64,000 bases of DNA, from positions 62,001 through 126,000 of the forward strand of contig CAVSMB010000017.1 of the NCBI GenBank assembly GCA_963728925.1, in the 5' to 3' direction. The translations under genes and the position numbers were made by a program. Positions 28,929-37,011 of the stretch are shown here, one piece after another (positions within the stretch are counted from its first letter, which is position 1; each line of letters begins with the position of its first letter). The DNA comes from JBBPZA01 sp963728925 (GTDB taxonomy: Bacteria; Actinomycetota; Thermoleophilia; Solirubrobacterales; Solirubrobacteraceae). Under the pieces are notes generated by a model, which was given only the letters and a program-made list of their open reading frames with translations, was not told the origin of the DNA and ran no database searches.

Positions 28929-29843
28929 CTAGCGCGCCGCAACCTCCTCCTCGCGCTCCCAGTCGCGCAGCGAGCGCTCGACGGCGGCGTCGAAGCGGTG
29001 GAGGCGGACGCCGAGCAGCTCCGCGGCGCTCTCGTCGCGGGGAAGGAGGTCGGAGCCGAGCCCCTCCATCAGCGGCAGCACCAGCTCGGGGTCCTCGCCG
29101 GCGACGGCCGCGGCCACGCGCGCGGCGATCGGCGTCGCGCTCAGTCCCACGTCGATGCGGGGTCGCCCGACGAGCATGAGGTCGCGGATGCGCTCGATCA
29201 TCTGCGCGTAGGTGAGGACGTCGGGCCCGGCGATGTCGAGCGAGCGCCCGGCGGCCGCCGGCAGCTCGGCGACGCGGAGGAGGCACTCGAGCATGTCGCG
29301 CTGGTCGATGGGCTGGGTGCGGTTGTCGCGCCACGGGGGCAGGGCGAGCACCGGGAGGCGCTCGACCAGGCGCACGAGGAAGCGGAAGGAGCGCGAGCGC
29401 GCGCCGATGACGATCGAGGCGCGCAGGGCGGTCGAGCGGGGCGTCGCCTCGAGCAGCGTGCGCTCCACGTCAAGCCGGCTGGCGAGGTGCGCGGAGGCCG
29501 GCGCGTCGTCGGGCACGAGGCCGCCCAGATAGACAATCTGCCCGACGCCCGCGGCCCGGGCGGCGCGGGCGAAGTTCTCCGCGCCGCGGCGGTCGCGGTC
29601 CGAGAACGAGCCGCCGTCGGCGGACGCCTCCATCGAGTGGATCAGGTAGTACGCGACGTCGACGCCCTCCAGTGCCTCCTCCAGGCCCGTCCCGGCGACC
29701 ACGTCGCCGGCGATCACGGGCATGTCGGTTCTCGCCCGCGAGGGGTCGCGGGCGAGGCCGCGGACCTCGTGGCCCGCGCGCTCCAGGCGCGGGGCGAGGG
29801 CCGCGCCGACGAAGCCGGTGATGCCGGTGACGAGGACGCGCAT
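28929..29843 (-). CDS. NAD(P)-binding epimerase/NmrA-like protein
   Basis: 304 residues, atypical short-chain dehydrogenase fold. The Rossmann motif is VTGITGFVGAALAPRLERAG at residue 5, followed by VRGLARDPSRA. DVAYYLIHSMEAS and GVGQIVYLGGLVPDD replace the classical YxxxK, as in NmrA/NDUFA9-like proteins. A later segment, RDNRTQPIDQRDMLECLLRVAEL, and LDIAGPDVLTYAQMIERI are typical of that group. It may bind NAD(P)H to assist a complex or act on a small substrate. No pathway is established. It lies 12 bp after lutC and 13 bp before the SRPBCC gene. Confidence 0.85.
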   Translation of the reverse strand: MRVLVTGITGFVGAALAPRLERAGHEVRGLARDPSRARTDMPVIAGDVVAGTGLEEALEGVDVAYYLIHSMEASADGGSFSDRDRRGAENFARAARAAGVGQIVYLGGLVPDDAPASAHLASRLDVERTLLEATPRSTALRASIVIGARSRSFRFLVRLVERLPVLALPPWRDNRTQPIDQRDMLECLLRVAELPAAAGRSLDIAGPDVLTYAQMIERIRDLMLVGRPRIDVGLSATPIAARVAAAVAGEDPELVLPLMEGLGSDLLPRDESAAELLGVRLHRFDAAVERSLRDWEREEEVAAR

Positions 29844-29855
29844 GAAGGGAGACTC

Positions 29856-30428
29856 CTACGTGGATACGCCGAACACGACCACGTCGATCTCCCGCGGGGC
29901 GTGGACGCCGCGGATCACCCGCTGCTCGATGTCGGCGGTGCGGCTCGGGCCCGCCACGAACACGAGGCTCGACGGCGAGGCCGCCCCCCCGGCACCCAGT
30001 CGATCGAGGGCCTCGCCGAGGCTCGTGACGAGCGCAGGCGCTCCGAGCAGAACAACCTGGAGGGCCGGGAGCACACCGGCGCCGCGGGGGCGGCCCGGGC
30101 CGTGCGCCCATCCGACCTGGCCCGTGTCGGCGACGGCCACGTCGCCCAGGATCAAGGAGACCTCGGCGTCCGCGGCGGGCGCCTCGTGCTCGGCGATCCC
30201 GTCAAGCTCCGGGTCGGCCCACCGCGCGACGGTCGCGTCGCCGACCAGGCCGCGAGCGACCTCGCGCGCCGCCTCGAGGGAGGCCGCGAGATGGGTGCGC
30301 CCGTCGAGCTCCTCCCAGCGGGCGCGCCAGGTGTCGAGCAGCGAGAGGTCTGCGCGGGGAAGCGCCCCGCGCGCCTCGAGCGGCTCGGGCGGGACCGATG
30401 CGGGGGCCACCGAGCCTTCCTCAGCCAC
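29856..30428 (-). CDS. lutC: LutC-like LUD-domain protein
   Basis: 190 residues. A single LUD domain is recognised from ARGLVGDATVARWADPELDG, AEVSLILGDVAVADTGQVGW, LPALQVVLLGAPALVTSLGEAL and the closing VFVAGPSRTADIEQRVIRGVHAP, a strongly conserved LutC/YkgG end. With LutA and LutB it forms the non-flavin L-lactate utilisation complex of the LutABC type. The start at ATG 30428 overlaps the lutB 3' end by 8 bp. It is shorter than B. subtilis LutC (~240) because the N-terminal helices are compact. Confidence 0.93.
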   Translation of the reverse strand: MAEEGSVAPASVPPEPLEARGALPRADLSLLDTWRARWEELDGRTHLAASLEAAREVARGLVGDATVARWADPELDGIAEHEAPAADAEVSLILGDVAVADTGQVGWAHGPGRPRGAGVLPALQVVLLGAPALVTSLGEALDRLGAGGAASPSSLVFVAGPSRTADIEQRVIRGVHAPREIDVVVFGVST

Positions 30429-31818
30429 GCGCCTTCCTCCACCGGACGTGGAAGGGCTCGGGCGCCGGCGCCTTGGCCTCGCGCGTGCTGGTCCAGCCCT
30501 CGAAGGGGAACGGCACCCGCTCGGTCCAGCCGTCGCCGCTTGGGCGCAGCAGCGGGCGCAGCGCGCGGCCCGCGGTGCGCGCGGTCGCGCGGTAGCCGCC
30601 CGGCCGCGACCACAGCCGCGCCCAGCCCTCGAAGAGCGCGGCCTCGCCGTGCTTGGGATGGCGCCGCTGGGACGCGGCCCGCAGGGTCACGAGCTGCTCG
30701 TCGAGCGGGATCTTCACCGGGCACGCCTCGGTGCAGGCGCCGCACAGCGACGACATCCACGGCAGGCCCGCGGTCTCGGGCGAGGAGCCCTCGAGCGCCG
30801 GGGTCAGCACCGCGCCGATCGGGCCGCTGTAGGCCGCGCCGTAGGCGTGGCCACCGACCTGGCGGTAGACCGGGCACGCGTACAGGCACGCGCCGCAGCG
30901 GATGCAGTGCAGGGCCGACTCGAGCTCGGAGCCGCGCAGCCGCGAGCGCCCGGCGTCCAGCAGGACGAGGTGCAGCTCCTCGGGGCCGTCGTCGCCGTCG
31001 CGCGCGGGGCCGGTGAGGACGGAGAGCGAGGCGGGCGCGGGCCGGCCGTGGGAGGCGAGCGGGAGCATCTGCATCAGGTGGGCGGCGCCCTCCCAGTCGC
31101 GAACGACCTTCTCTATCCCCATCAGCGCGATGTGCGTGCGCGGCAGCGACGACGAGAGGCGGATGTTGCCCTCGGACTCGACGAGCACGAGCGCGCCCGA
31201 CTGCGCGACGGCCATGTTGACGCCGGTGATCCCCACGTCGGCGGCGAGGAAGCGCTCGCGCAGGACGCGTCGCGCGTAGGCGACGAGCGCCTCGGTGTCG
31301 TCGGGATCGAACCGCTCGCCCGAGCGCTGCTCGAAGAGCTCGGCCACCTGGACGGCGCTGAGGTGGACAGCCGGGGCGAGGATGTGCGAGGGGCGGTCGC
31401 CGAGCTGCTGGACCACGTACTCGCCGAGGTCGGTCTCGACCGGCTCGATGCCCGCGACGCTCAGCGCCTCGTTGAGGCCGATCTCCTCCGAGGTCATCGA
31501 CTTGGCCTTCGCGACCGTGCGCGCCCCGCGCTCGCGGCACAGCTCGACCACGATGCGCGCCGCATCGGCCTCGGTGGGGGCGTGGTGAACTTCGCCTCCG
31601 GTCGCCCTCACGCGCTCCTCCAGGCGCTCGAGCAGCTCAGGGAGATGGCGCACCGCGTCGGCGCGCACCTCGCGCGCGCGCTCGCGCCAGTCCTCCCAGT
31701 CCACCAGCGTGCGTGCCGAGGCACGCTTGGACGCCCAGTTGCCGGCCGCGCGGTGGAGGTTGACGGCGATCTTCGGCGCCGGGGTCCCCTCGGGCGGGTG
31801 AAGGACGCGGCCGCTCAT
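30421..31818 (-). CDS. lutB: LutB-like iron-sulfur protein of lactate utilisation
   Basis: 465 residues. An N-terminal LUD domain contains HHAPTEADAARIVVELC, VAKAKSMTSEEIGLNEAL, ITGVNMAVAQSGALVLVESEGN and THIALMGIEKVV. It is followed by two [4Fe-4S] motifs, CIRCGACLYACPVY and CGACTEACPVKIPL. A C-terminal helical cap follows. It is the electron-carrying subunit expected to take electrons from lactate oxidation with LutA. ATG 31818 lies 14 bp after lutA. The full-length match to the LutB family leaves little doubt about identity. The physiological donor (L-lactate) follows from family knowledge. Confidence 0.95.
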   Translation of the reverse strand: MSGRVLHPPEGTPAPKIAVNLHRAAGNWASKRASARTLVDWEDWRERAREVRADAVRHLPELLERLEERVRATGGEVHHAPTEADAARIVVELCRERGARTVAKAKSMTSEEIGLNEALSVAGIEPVETDLGEYVVQQLGDRPSHILAPAVHLSAVQVAELFEQRSGERFDPDDTEALVAYARRVLRERFLAADVGITGVNMAVAQSGALVLVESEGNIRLSSSLPRTHIALMGIEKVVRDWEGAAHLMQMLPLASHGRPAPASLSVLTGPARDGDDGPEELHLVLLDAGRSRLRGSELESALHCIRCGACLYACPVYRQVGGHAYGAAYSGPIGAVLTPALEGSSPETAGLPWMSSLCGACTEACPVKIPLDEQLVTLRAASQRRHPKHGEAALFEGWARLWSRPGGYRATARTAGRALRPLLRPSGDGWTERVPFPFEGWTSTREAKAPAPEPFHVRWRKARG

Positions 31819-31831
31819 CGTCGCGCCCCGC

Positions 31832-32575
31832 TCACAACGACCCCTGCGGCTCGAGCAGGTCCACGAGGTGATGGACCTTCATGGCCAGCCCGCGGCGCCG
31901 CGCGCGGCCCTCGAGGTGCATAAGGCAGCCGACGTCGGTGGAAACGAGCGCGTCGGCGCCGGCCGCCACCGCGCGGTCGAGCTTCTCGTCGGCCATCGCC
32001 GTCGAGACGTCGGGGAGCTTGAGCGAGAAGGTCCCGCCGAAGCCGCAGCAGAGGTCGGCCCGCTCGGGCTCGACGAGCGTGCAGCCCTCGACGCCGCGCA
32101 GCAGGGAGAGCGGCTGTCGCTCCTCGCCGAGGCCGCGGAGCATGTGGCACTCGTGGTGGTAGGCGACCGCGGTCCCGACCGGGCCCGGGTAGCGCCCGCC
32201 GACCTTGTCGTGGCCGAGCACGTCGACCACGAACCCGGCCACGTCGTGGGTGCGCGCGCCGACCGCCCGCGCCCTCTCGAGCTGCGCCGGGTCCTGCCCG
32301 TAGAGCCGCTCGTAGCCGTGGCGAACCATGTGCACGCAGGACCCGAAGGGCGCGACGATGGGGTCCTCGCCCTCGCCGAAGGCGTCCAGGAAGGCGTCGG
32401 CGACGCGCCGCGCCGGCTCGGGGTGGCCGCTGTTGAACGCGGGCTGCCCGCAGCAGGTCTGCGCCGCCGGGAACGCGACCTCGCATCCGAGCCGCTCGAG
32501 CAGCGCGACCGTCCGCTCGCCGACCCCCGGGTAGACGAGGTCGACGAGGCACGTGACGAACAACTGGACCCGCAC
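31832..32575 (-). CDS. lutA: LutA-like CCG-domain Fe-S oxidoreductase
   Basis: 247 residues from GTG 32575 (TTG 32605 is an in-frame alternative). Two CCG-type modules: the first has TCLVDLVYPG, AQTCCGQPAFNSGH and GSCVHMVRHGY; the second has YHHECHMLRGLG, DLCCGFGGTFSLK and DVGCLMHLEG. This is the LutA/YkgE signature for binding iron-sulfur clusters. It is first in the operon lutA-lutB-lutC-epimerase-SRPBCC. The 200 bp between it and the divergent small CxxC gene should hold its promoter, but no convincing LutR/GntR operator was seen there. Confidence 0.94.
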   Translation of the reverse strand: MRVQLFVTCLVDLVYPGVGERTVALLERLGCEVAFPAAQTCCGQPAFNSGHPEPARRVADAFLDAFGEGEDPIVAPFGSCVHMVRHGYERLYGQDPAQLERARAVGARTHDVAGFVVDVLGHDKVGGRYPGPVGTAVAYHHECHMLRGLGEERQPLSLLRGVEGCTLVEPERADLCCGFGGTFSLKLPDVSTAMADEKLDRAVAAGADALVSTDVGCLMHLEGRARRRGLAMKVHHLVDLLEPQGSL

Positions 32576-32779
32576 CGGGGCAACGGTAGTGGAGGGCGCG
32601 TCCAAAGCCCCGCTTTTTGCGCGCGAATGGTGGAAAAGCGCGCTCTTTCCAGCCTCTTCGTCGCCCTTCGCAGCTTTTCCTGCGATTTGCGGAGTCGCCC
32701 GCTGGCGGCCGCCTCGCCAACGTGTTTGGATGGCTCGCGGTTGGAGAGACGGCGACGGCGAGAGGACGCGAGGGAGCGG

Positions 32780-33004
32780 ATGTCACAACGGGGATCGGCG
32801 GCACGCAAGGTGACCTGCGAGGACTGCTTCTTCGGGCGCAACCTGCTGTGCGCGGTCGCCGACGGCGAAGCTTGCCCCACCTTCCGGCCCGACCGCCCCG
32901 AGGGCCTGCGCCCGCCTCGCCAGCTGCGCTTCGAGTTCCGCCGGCGCACCCAAGCCGCCTGGGCCTTCCCGAGCGCCCAGCAGCAGGCCGCCCTGCACGC
33001 CTGA
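32780..33004 (+). CDS. Small cysteine-motif protein, unknown function
   Basis: 74 residues from ATG 32780, with a GGGAG-like ribosome-binding site just upstream. The N-terminal half has a cysteine array, VTCEDCFFGRNLLCAVADG then EACPTF, suggesting a four-Cys zinc or Fe-S knuckle. The second half is basic and aromatic (LRFEFRRRTQAAWAFPS). No family is recognised. It diverges from lutA. Composition and the ordered cysteines argue for a real gene. Confidence 0.6.
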   Translation: MSQRGSAARKVTCEDCFFGRNLLCAVADGEACPTFRPDRPEGLRPPRQLRFEFRRRTQAAWAFPSAQQQAALHA

Positions 33005-33068
33005 GGGCCGCCGGTCCGGCGCAGGCCGCGAACCTCCGCCTCACGAGACAGGCCTCATACTCGAGACC

Positions 33069-33425
33069 GTGCCCGCCGAGGAATGGACGACCGCCGAGCA
33101 CGTCTGTCGCTGCTTCGGCCGGGCGGATGAGGATCCGTCTGACCGCTTGCTCGACGTGGAGAGCCAGCCCGTGTGGCTGCGCGACCTCGGTTTCGACGAC
33201 GTCGACTGCTACTGGAAGTGGCTCGGGATGGCGCTCTTCGTCGGCGTCAAGCCGGCCGAGGCCGGTTACTCGCTCATGGGCATGGGTGGGTGGGCATCTG
33301 CCCGATCGACACGTTCACCGCGGTTCCGGGTGCGACCACGGTGCCGGCGCTCGGGGCCTGGAAGATCACGGCGCCGATGTCGTTGCACGTGTCATCGACG
33401 ACGGTTCGCTGCGTGCCGATCCTGA
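33069..33425 (+). pseudogene. SAM-dependent methyltransferase remnant with internal deletion
   Basis: The frame opens at GTG 33069. The first ~25 residues (EEWTTAEHVCRCFGRADEDPSDR) resemble the N-terminal end, and residues ~28-63 (LLDVESQPVWLRDLGFDDVD, CYWKWLGMALFVGVKPA) the C-terminal end, of a class I methyltransferase. The whole SAM-binding core (about 150 residues, with its GxGxG loop) is missing between them, without loss of frame. After KPA the frame simply runs over the 3' end of the opposing gene. This is best explained as an in-frame internal deletion of a former methyltransferase. A genuine mini-protein cannot be excluded. Confidence 0.6.
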
Positions 33426-34471
33426 GGCCGACGGCGGTGAGCTCTGAGTTCGCCGCGCCCGGTGTGTCGCCGCGGACGTCGGGCACCGCAACGTTGGCCG
33501 GCGGCGGCGGCGGCGGCGGTAGTGGTGGTGGCGGCGGGGCGGCCGGGGTGCACGGCGGCGGGCCCTGGGTGAGGCCGCCGTCGACCAGGAACGCTTGGCG
33601 CGCGGCGGCGGCCACCTGCGGGTCATTCGGGTACTTCGCGGTCGCGAGGTCGACGAAGGCGTTGGCCACGCTGACGAAGCGGGCGCCGGGACCCAGCTGC
33701 GCGGGCACCTGGTAGTTGCCGGTCACCTTGAAGAACGCCCAGAACTCGTCCCGGACCCCGGTCTTGGAGCAGAAGGCGCGCGTGAAGCACATGTGCACGA
33801 CCACGTCCTTGACGTTGCGGATGGCCGCGTCCAACTCCGGCTTGAACACACCGGGGAGATGGATCCTGGCCGGTCCGGCGTCCCAGTTGGCGAGCGTGAA
33901 CGCGCTGCCGTGCGCCGCCCAGCTCGTGTACCCACGGCCGAGCTGATGACCGAACTGCAGCGCCGGCGCCGGCGTCACGTCCGCGTCGCGGAGCGCGATC
34001 GTCTGCTCGATCAGCAACCTCGCGTTCTGCGCGCGCGGTGCGCGCGCTCGGGCCGACCGCGCGCTGGCCCGTTCGGGGGGGGGCGGGCGGCGGTGCCGCG
34101 CCAGGTGGTCAGCAGTCGTCCGGTGCGGGCGTCGAGAACGACGCAGATCCCGGTGGGCGGGGACTCGCTTCGCGGCGCGCCGGCCCCGAGCGTCTCGATC
34201 ACGTACGCCAGCCGCGGCGCACGACCGCGACCGGGGTTGCCGGCGTAGGCCACCAGCTGCGGAGCGAGCGCCGCCTCACGGCCCGCCACCACACGATGCG
34301 CGATCGCCAGCGCACGGCCGCTGCTGAACTTCGGCCGCTCCCGCGCGCATCGGCGTCCCCCGCTCCAACGGCAGCGACAGCGGCCAGCGCGAGGATGACG
34401 AGCGCGCCCCCCACGCCGCTGCGGATCCAGCGGCGTCGCCCGACGCCGTCGATGGTCACGGCGAGCCGCAT
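33274..34471 (-). pseudogene. Secreted PASTA-domain protein, frameshifted
   Basis: ATG 34471 with GAGGAG 5-10 nt upstream opens a signal-anchor protein (GGALVILALAAVAAVGAGDA). A frame break near 34330 leads to LAPQLVAYAGNPGRGR and GICVVLDARTGRLLTTWRG, similar to a PepSY/FTP-type propeptide of secreted peptidases. A second break near 34075, at a run of eight G, leads to an open 247-codon frame. That frame has a peptidase-like helical region (LRDADVTPAPALQFGH, AFVDLATAKYPNDPQVAAAA), a poly-Pro linker and one PASTA domain (VAVPDVRGDTPGAANSELTA). An M4-type metalloprotease tail is possible: its Gly/His motifs are not seen because that part is missing or shifted. Confidence 0.65.
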
Positions 34472-34486
34472 GGCACTCTCCTCACA

Positions 34487-34501
34487 GTGGTCACTGACCA
34501 C
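34487..34501. promoter_or_regulatory. 15-bp palindrome upstream of the broken PASTA gene
   Basis: GTGGTCA-C-TGACCAC is a perfect inverted repeat with a single central base, 16 bp upstream of ATG 34471 and overlapping the expected promoter of that minus-strand gene. It is a likely repressor or activator site; the binding protein is unknown. Confidence 0.5.
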
Positions 34502-34530
34502 CATGACCCCAGGGACGTCCGATTCCTTCC

Positions 34531-34546
34531 CGTCTGACGTCAGACG
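34531..34546. promoter_or_regulatory. 16-bp perfect palindrome between the PASTA gene and the cyclase gene
   Basis: CGTCTGACGTCAGACG is fully self-complementary and centred on TGACGTCA. It sits about 86 bp upstream of the cyclase GTG and 60 bp upstream of the divergent gene, where an operator controlling either would be expected. It does not match the TGTGA-N6-TCACA consensus of Crp-type regulators. Confidence 0.5.
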
Positions 34547-34631
34547 CGTCGTAGCACGCTGACCGCGCCACGACGGTGTCGGCGAGGGCGATGACCTCGA
34601 TGCCTGACGACCCTGTGGCAAGCTCCGGCCC

Positions 34632-35771
34632 GTGACGGTGGACTTCAGGGCCGAGGGCCTGCTCGACGGGCTCGACGACGCGCGCGAGCGCGAGGACCGC
34701 CGGGGCCTGCTCCAAGACCTCCTCGACGGCGGCGTCGCGCTGGACGAGCTGCGCAGTGCGGTCGCTGAGGATCGGCTCGTGCTGCTCGGCGTGGAGCGGG
34801 CGCTCGGGCAGCAGCCGGCGCGCTACAGCCGCGAGGAGGTGGCCGAAAGGGCGGGCCTCGAGCTCGACTTCCTGCGCCGGCTGTGGCGGGCGATGGGGAT
34901 GCCCGAGGCCGCCCCCGACCAGCGCGTCCTCTCCGAGGGCGACCTCGAGGCGGCGCGGCTCGTCCGCCAGGCGCTCGACGCCGGGATGCCCGAGACCGGA
35001 CTGCTCGAACTCTCGCGCGTGATGGGCCAGAGCATGGCGAACGTGTCGGCGGCGATCGGCGGCGTGTTCGCTCAGAGCTTCGTGCGCCCCGGCGACAGCG
35101 AGCGCGACCTCGCTCAGCGCTACACCGAGGCGGCGGAGGCCCTCCAGCCAAGCACGCTGCCGCTGCTCGCCTACATGCTGGGGCTCCACCAGCGCCAGCA
35201 GGTGCGCCAGAACGTCATCGGCCGCGCCCAGATCGCAGAGGGGCGGCTCGACGGCGGTCGTGAGATCGCCGTGTGCTTCGCCGACCTCGTCGGCTTCACC
35301 CGCCTGGGCGAAACCGTCCCCCCGTCGGAGCTCGGTGCCGTCGCCGGGCGGCTGGCCGAGCTCGCCGCCGAGGTCGCCGAGGGCCCGGTTCGCATCGTCA
35401 AGATGATCGGCGACGCAGCGATGCTCGTCAGCTACGAGCTCGAGCCCCTCGTCGGTGCGGCGCTCTCGCTCGTCGACGCGGCCGACGAGCAGGGTGAGGA
35501 CTTCCCGCAGCTGCGCGCCGGGATCGCCAAGGGTCAGGCGCTGGGCCGCGGCGGCGACTGGTACGGCCGGCCGGTCAATCTCGCGAGCCGCGTGTGCGAC
35601 ATTGCCCGCCCCGGCAGCGCGCTGGCCACCGAGGAGGTCAAGGACGCCGTCGGCGAGGAGCGCTACCGCTGGTCGTTCGCCGGGGGCCGCAAGCTCAAGG
35701 GGCTGCGCGAGACTGTGCCGCTGTACCGGGTGCGACGGCGACCTCCGGATCCTCCACCGGAGCAGGACTAG
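34632..35771 (+). CDS. Class III adenylate cyclase with Rv1264-like regulatory half
   Basis: 379 residues, soluble. The N-terminal ~200 residues are helical (YSREEVAERAGLELDFLRRLWRAMG reads like a MerR-type helix-turn-helix; VLSEGDLEAARLVRQALDAG; LQPSTLPLLAYMLGLHQRQQVR). They resemble the autoinhibitory, pH-responsive domain of mycobacterial Rv1264. The cyclase domain (about 210-375) has metal Asp residues in VCFADLVGFTRLGE and VKMIGDAAMLVSYE, and transition-state Asn/Arg in RPVNLASRVCDIARPG. All catalytic residues are present, so cAMP synthesis is expected. Start GTG 34632. Its last 77 bp overlap the convergent antiporter gene. Confidence 0.9.
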   Translation: MTVDFRAEGLLDGLDDAREREDRRGLLQDLLDGGVALDELRSAVAEDRLVLLGVERALGQQPARYSREEVAERAGLELDFLRRLWRAMGMPEAAPDQRVLSEGDLEAARLVRQALDAGMPETGLLELSRVMGQSMANVSAAIGGVFAQSFVRPGDSERDLAQRYTEAAEALQPSTLPLLAYMLGLHQRQQVRQNVIGRAQIAEGRLDGGREIAVCFADLVGFTRLGETVPPSELGAVAGRLAELAAEVAEGPVRIVKMIGDAAMLVSYELEPLVGAALSLVDAADEQGEDFPQLRAGIAKGQALGRGGDWYGRPVNLASRVCDIARPGSALATEEVKDAVGEERYRWSFAGGRKLKGLRETVPLYRVRRRPPDPPPEQD

Positions 35772-36972
35772 CCGGCGCGCGGCGCCCCGCCAGCCAGTTG
35801 GCGCCCGGCGTGTCGGTCAGCCCGTGGGCGATGATCGAGGTGAAGACGGCAAGCGCTGCGAGGTTGTAGATCCGCGATCCGTCGGCGATCCCCTCGCCGA
35901 GCACCAGCAGCGAGAAGGTCATCGTCGCGACGCCCTTGGGGCCGAACCACGCCATGAAGCCCTTGGTGGCGGTGTCCAGCCGCGTGCCGGCAAGTGCGAC
36001 GAAGATGGCGACCGGCCGCGCGACGAGCAGCGTGACGGCGACGACCCCCACCGCCGCCCACCCGTCGCCGAAGAGGCCGTCGAGGGTGAGCAGCGAGCCG
36101 AAGACCACGAACACGGCCAGCTTGACCAGCTCGAGGATGTCGCCGGACTTCGCCTCGAAGCAGCGCTGGATGTCCGGCCGGCGGATGCCGAGCACGATCG
36201 CGGCGACGTAGACGGCGATGAAGCCGTTGCCCGCCGGCGGCGCCACGGCGGCGCCGTAGGCGGCAAACGCCACGCCGAACGCGTAGAGCGCCTTCTGCTC
36301 GGCCGGGATGTCGCGGGTCGGGAGGAGCACCGAGCCGACGAGCCCGACAAGCAGTCCGAAGAGGACGCCGAGGCCGACGTCCTGGAGGACGAAGCGCCAC
36401 CACACGAAGTCTGAGTCGCCGCTCAGCGCCGAGAGGAAGACGAGCACCGCGGGGAGCGCCAGGCCGTCGTTGAGGCCGGACTCGAGGTTGAGCGAGTGCC
36501 GCACGATCCGCGGCACGCGCGGGTTGGTCACGACGCTGGAGGAGAGCACCGGGTCGGTGGGGGAGAGCAGCGCGCCGAGCAGCGCGCACTCGGTCCAGCC
36601 CAGATCGGTCAGCACGTGAGCGCCGACGGCGACGATGGCGCCGGTGATCGGCATGGCGAGCACGAGCTTGCGCAGCGGCAGCCGCCACTCCTTCTGCAGC
36701 ATCTCGGCCTCGACCTCGAGCCCGTCGCGAAAGAGGATGGTGACCAACGCGACGACCGCGAGTCCCGCGACGAAGGTGGAGCGGGGGTTGAAGTCCAGGA
36801 CCTCGAGGCCTCCCTGGCCCAGCGCGAAGCCGGCGAGCACGAAGAGCGCCGTGAGCGACAGGAAGCTCCGGTGGACCAGGCCCGAGACGACCGCTCCGGC
36901 CACGAGGAGCAGTCCGAGAACGAGCACTGTCTGGTCGAAGGCGTCGGAGACCCCGGCGGCGAGCAGCTCCAC
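35695..36972 (-). CDS. Na+/H+ antiporter of the CPA1/NhaP family
   Basis: 425 residues from GTG 36972, with about 12 membrane segments. Signature regions: LFRDGLEVEAEMLQKEWRLP, LLGALLSPTDPVLSSSVV (the TDP of CPA antiporters), RHSLNLESGLNDGLALPAVLV (ESGLNDG with the ion-binding acid residues), and FMAWFGPKGVATMTFSLLVL near the end. It exchanges cytoplasmic Na+ or K+ for H+ and serves in pH and salt homeostasis. The 3' end overlaps the cyclase gene on the other strand. The gene is divergent from the metallo-beta-lactamase gene, 39 bp apart. Confidence 0.93.
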   Translation of the reverse strand: MELLAAGVSDAFDQTVLVLGLLLVAGAVVSGLVHRSFLSLTALFVLAGFALGQGGLEVLDFNPRSTFVAGLAVVALVTILFRDGLEVEAEMLQKEWRLPLRKLVLAMPITGAIVAVGAHVLTDLGWTECALLGALLSPTDPVLSSSVVTNPRVPRIVRHSLNLESGLNDGLALPAVLVFLSALSGDSDFVWWRFVLQDVGLGVLFGLLVGLVGSVLLPTRDIPAEQKALYAFGVAFAAYGAAVAPPAGNGFIAVYVAAIVLGIRRPDIQRCFEAKSGDILELVKLAVFVVFGSLLTLDGLFGDGWAAVGVVAVTLLVARPVAIFVALAGTRLDTATKGFMAWFGPKGVATMTFSLLVLGEGIADGSRIYNLAALAVFTSIIAHGLTDTPGANWLAGRRAPASPAPVEDPEVAVAPGTAAQSRAAP

Positions 36973-37011
36973 GCAAGTAGAGTGACAAAGGGAACGAGAG
37001 AGGGTCCTGGG

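Noticed and set aside
31868..33004. A long plus-strand frame antisense to lutA continuing into the small cysteine protein
   Set aside because: The part opposite lutA has mirror-like Arg/Ala/Val composition and no family. Only the portion from ATG 32780 has a ribosome-binding site and a motif.
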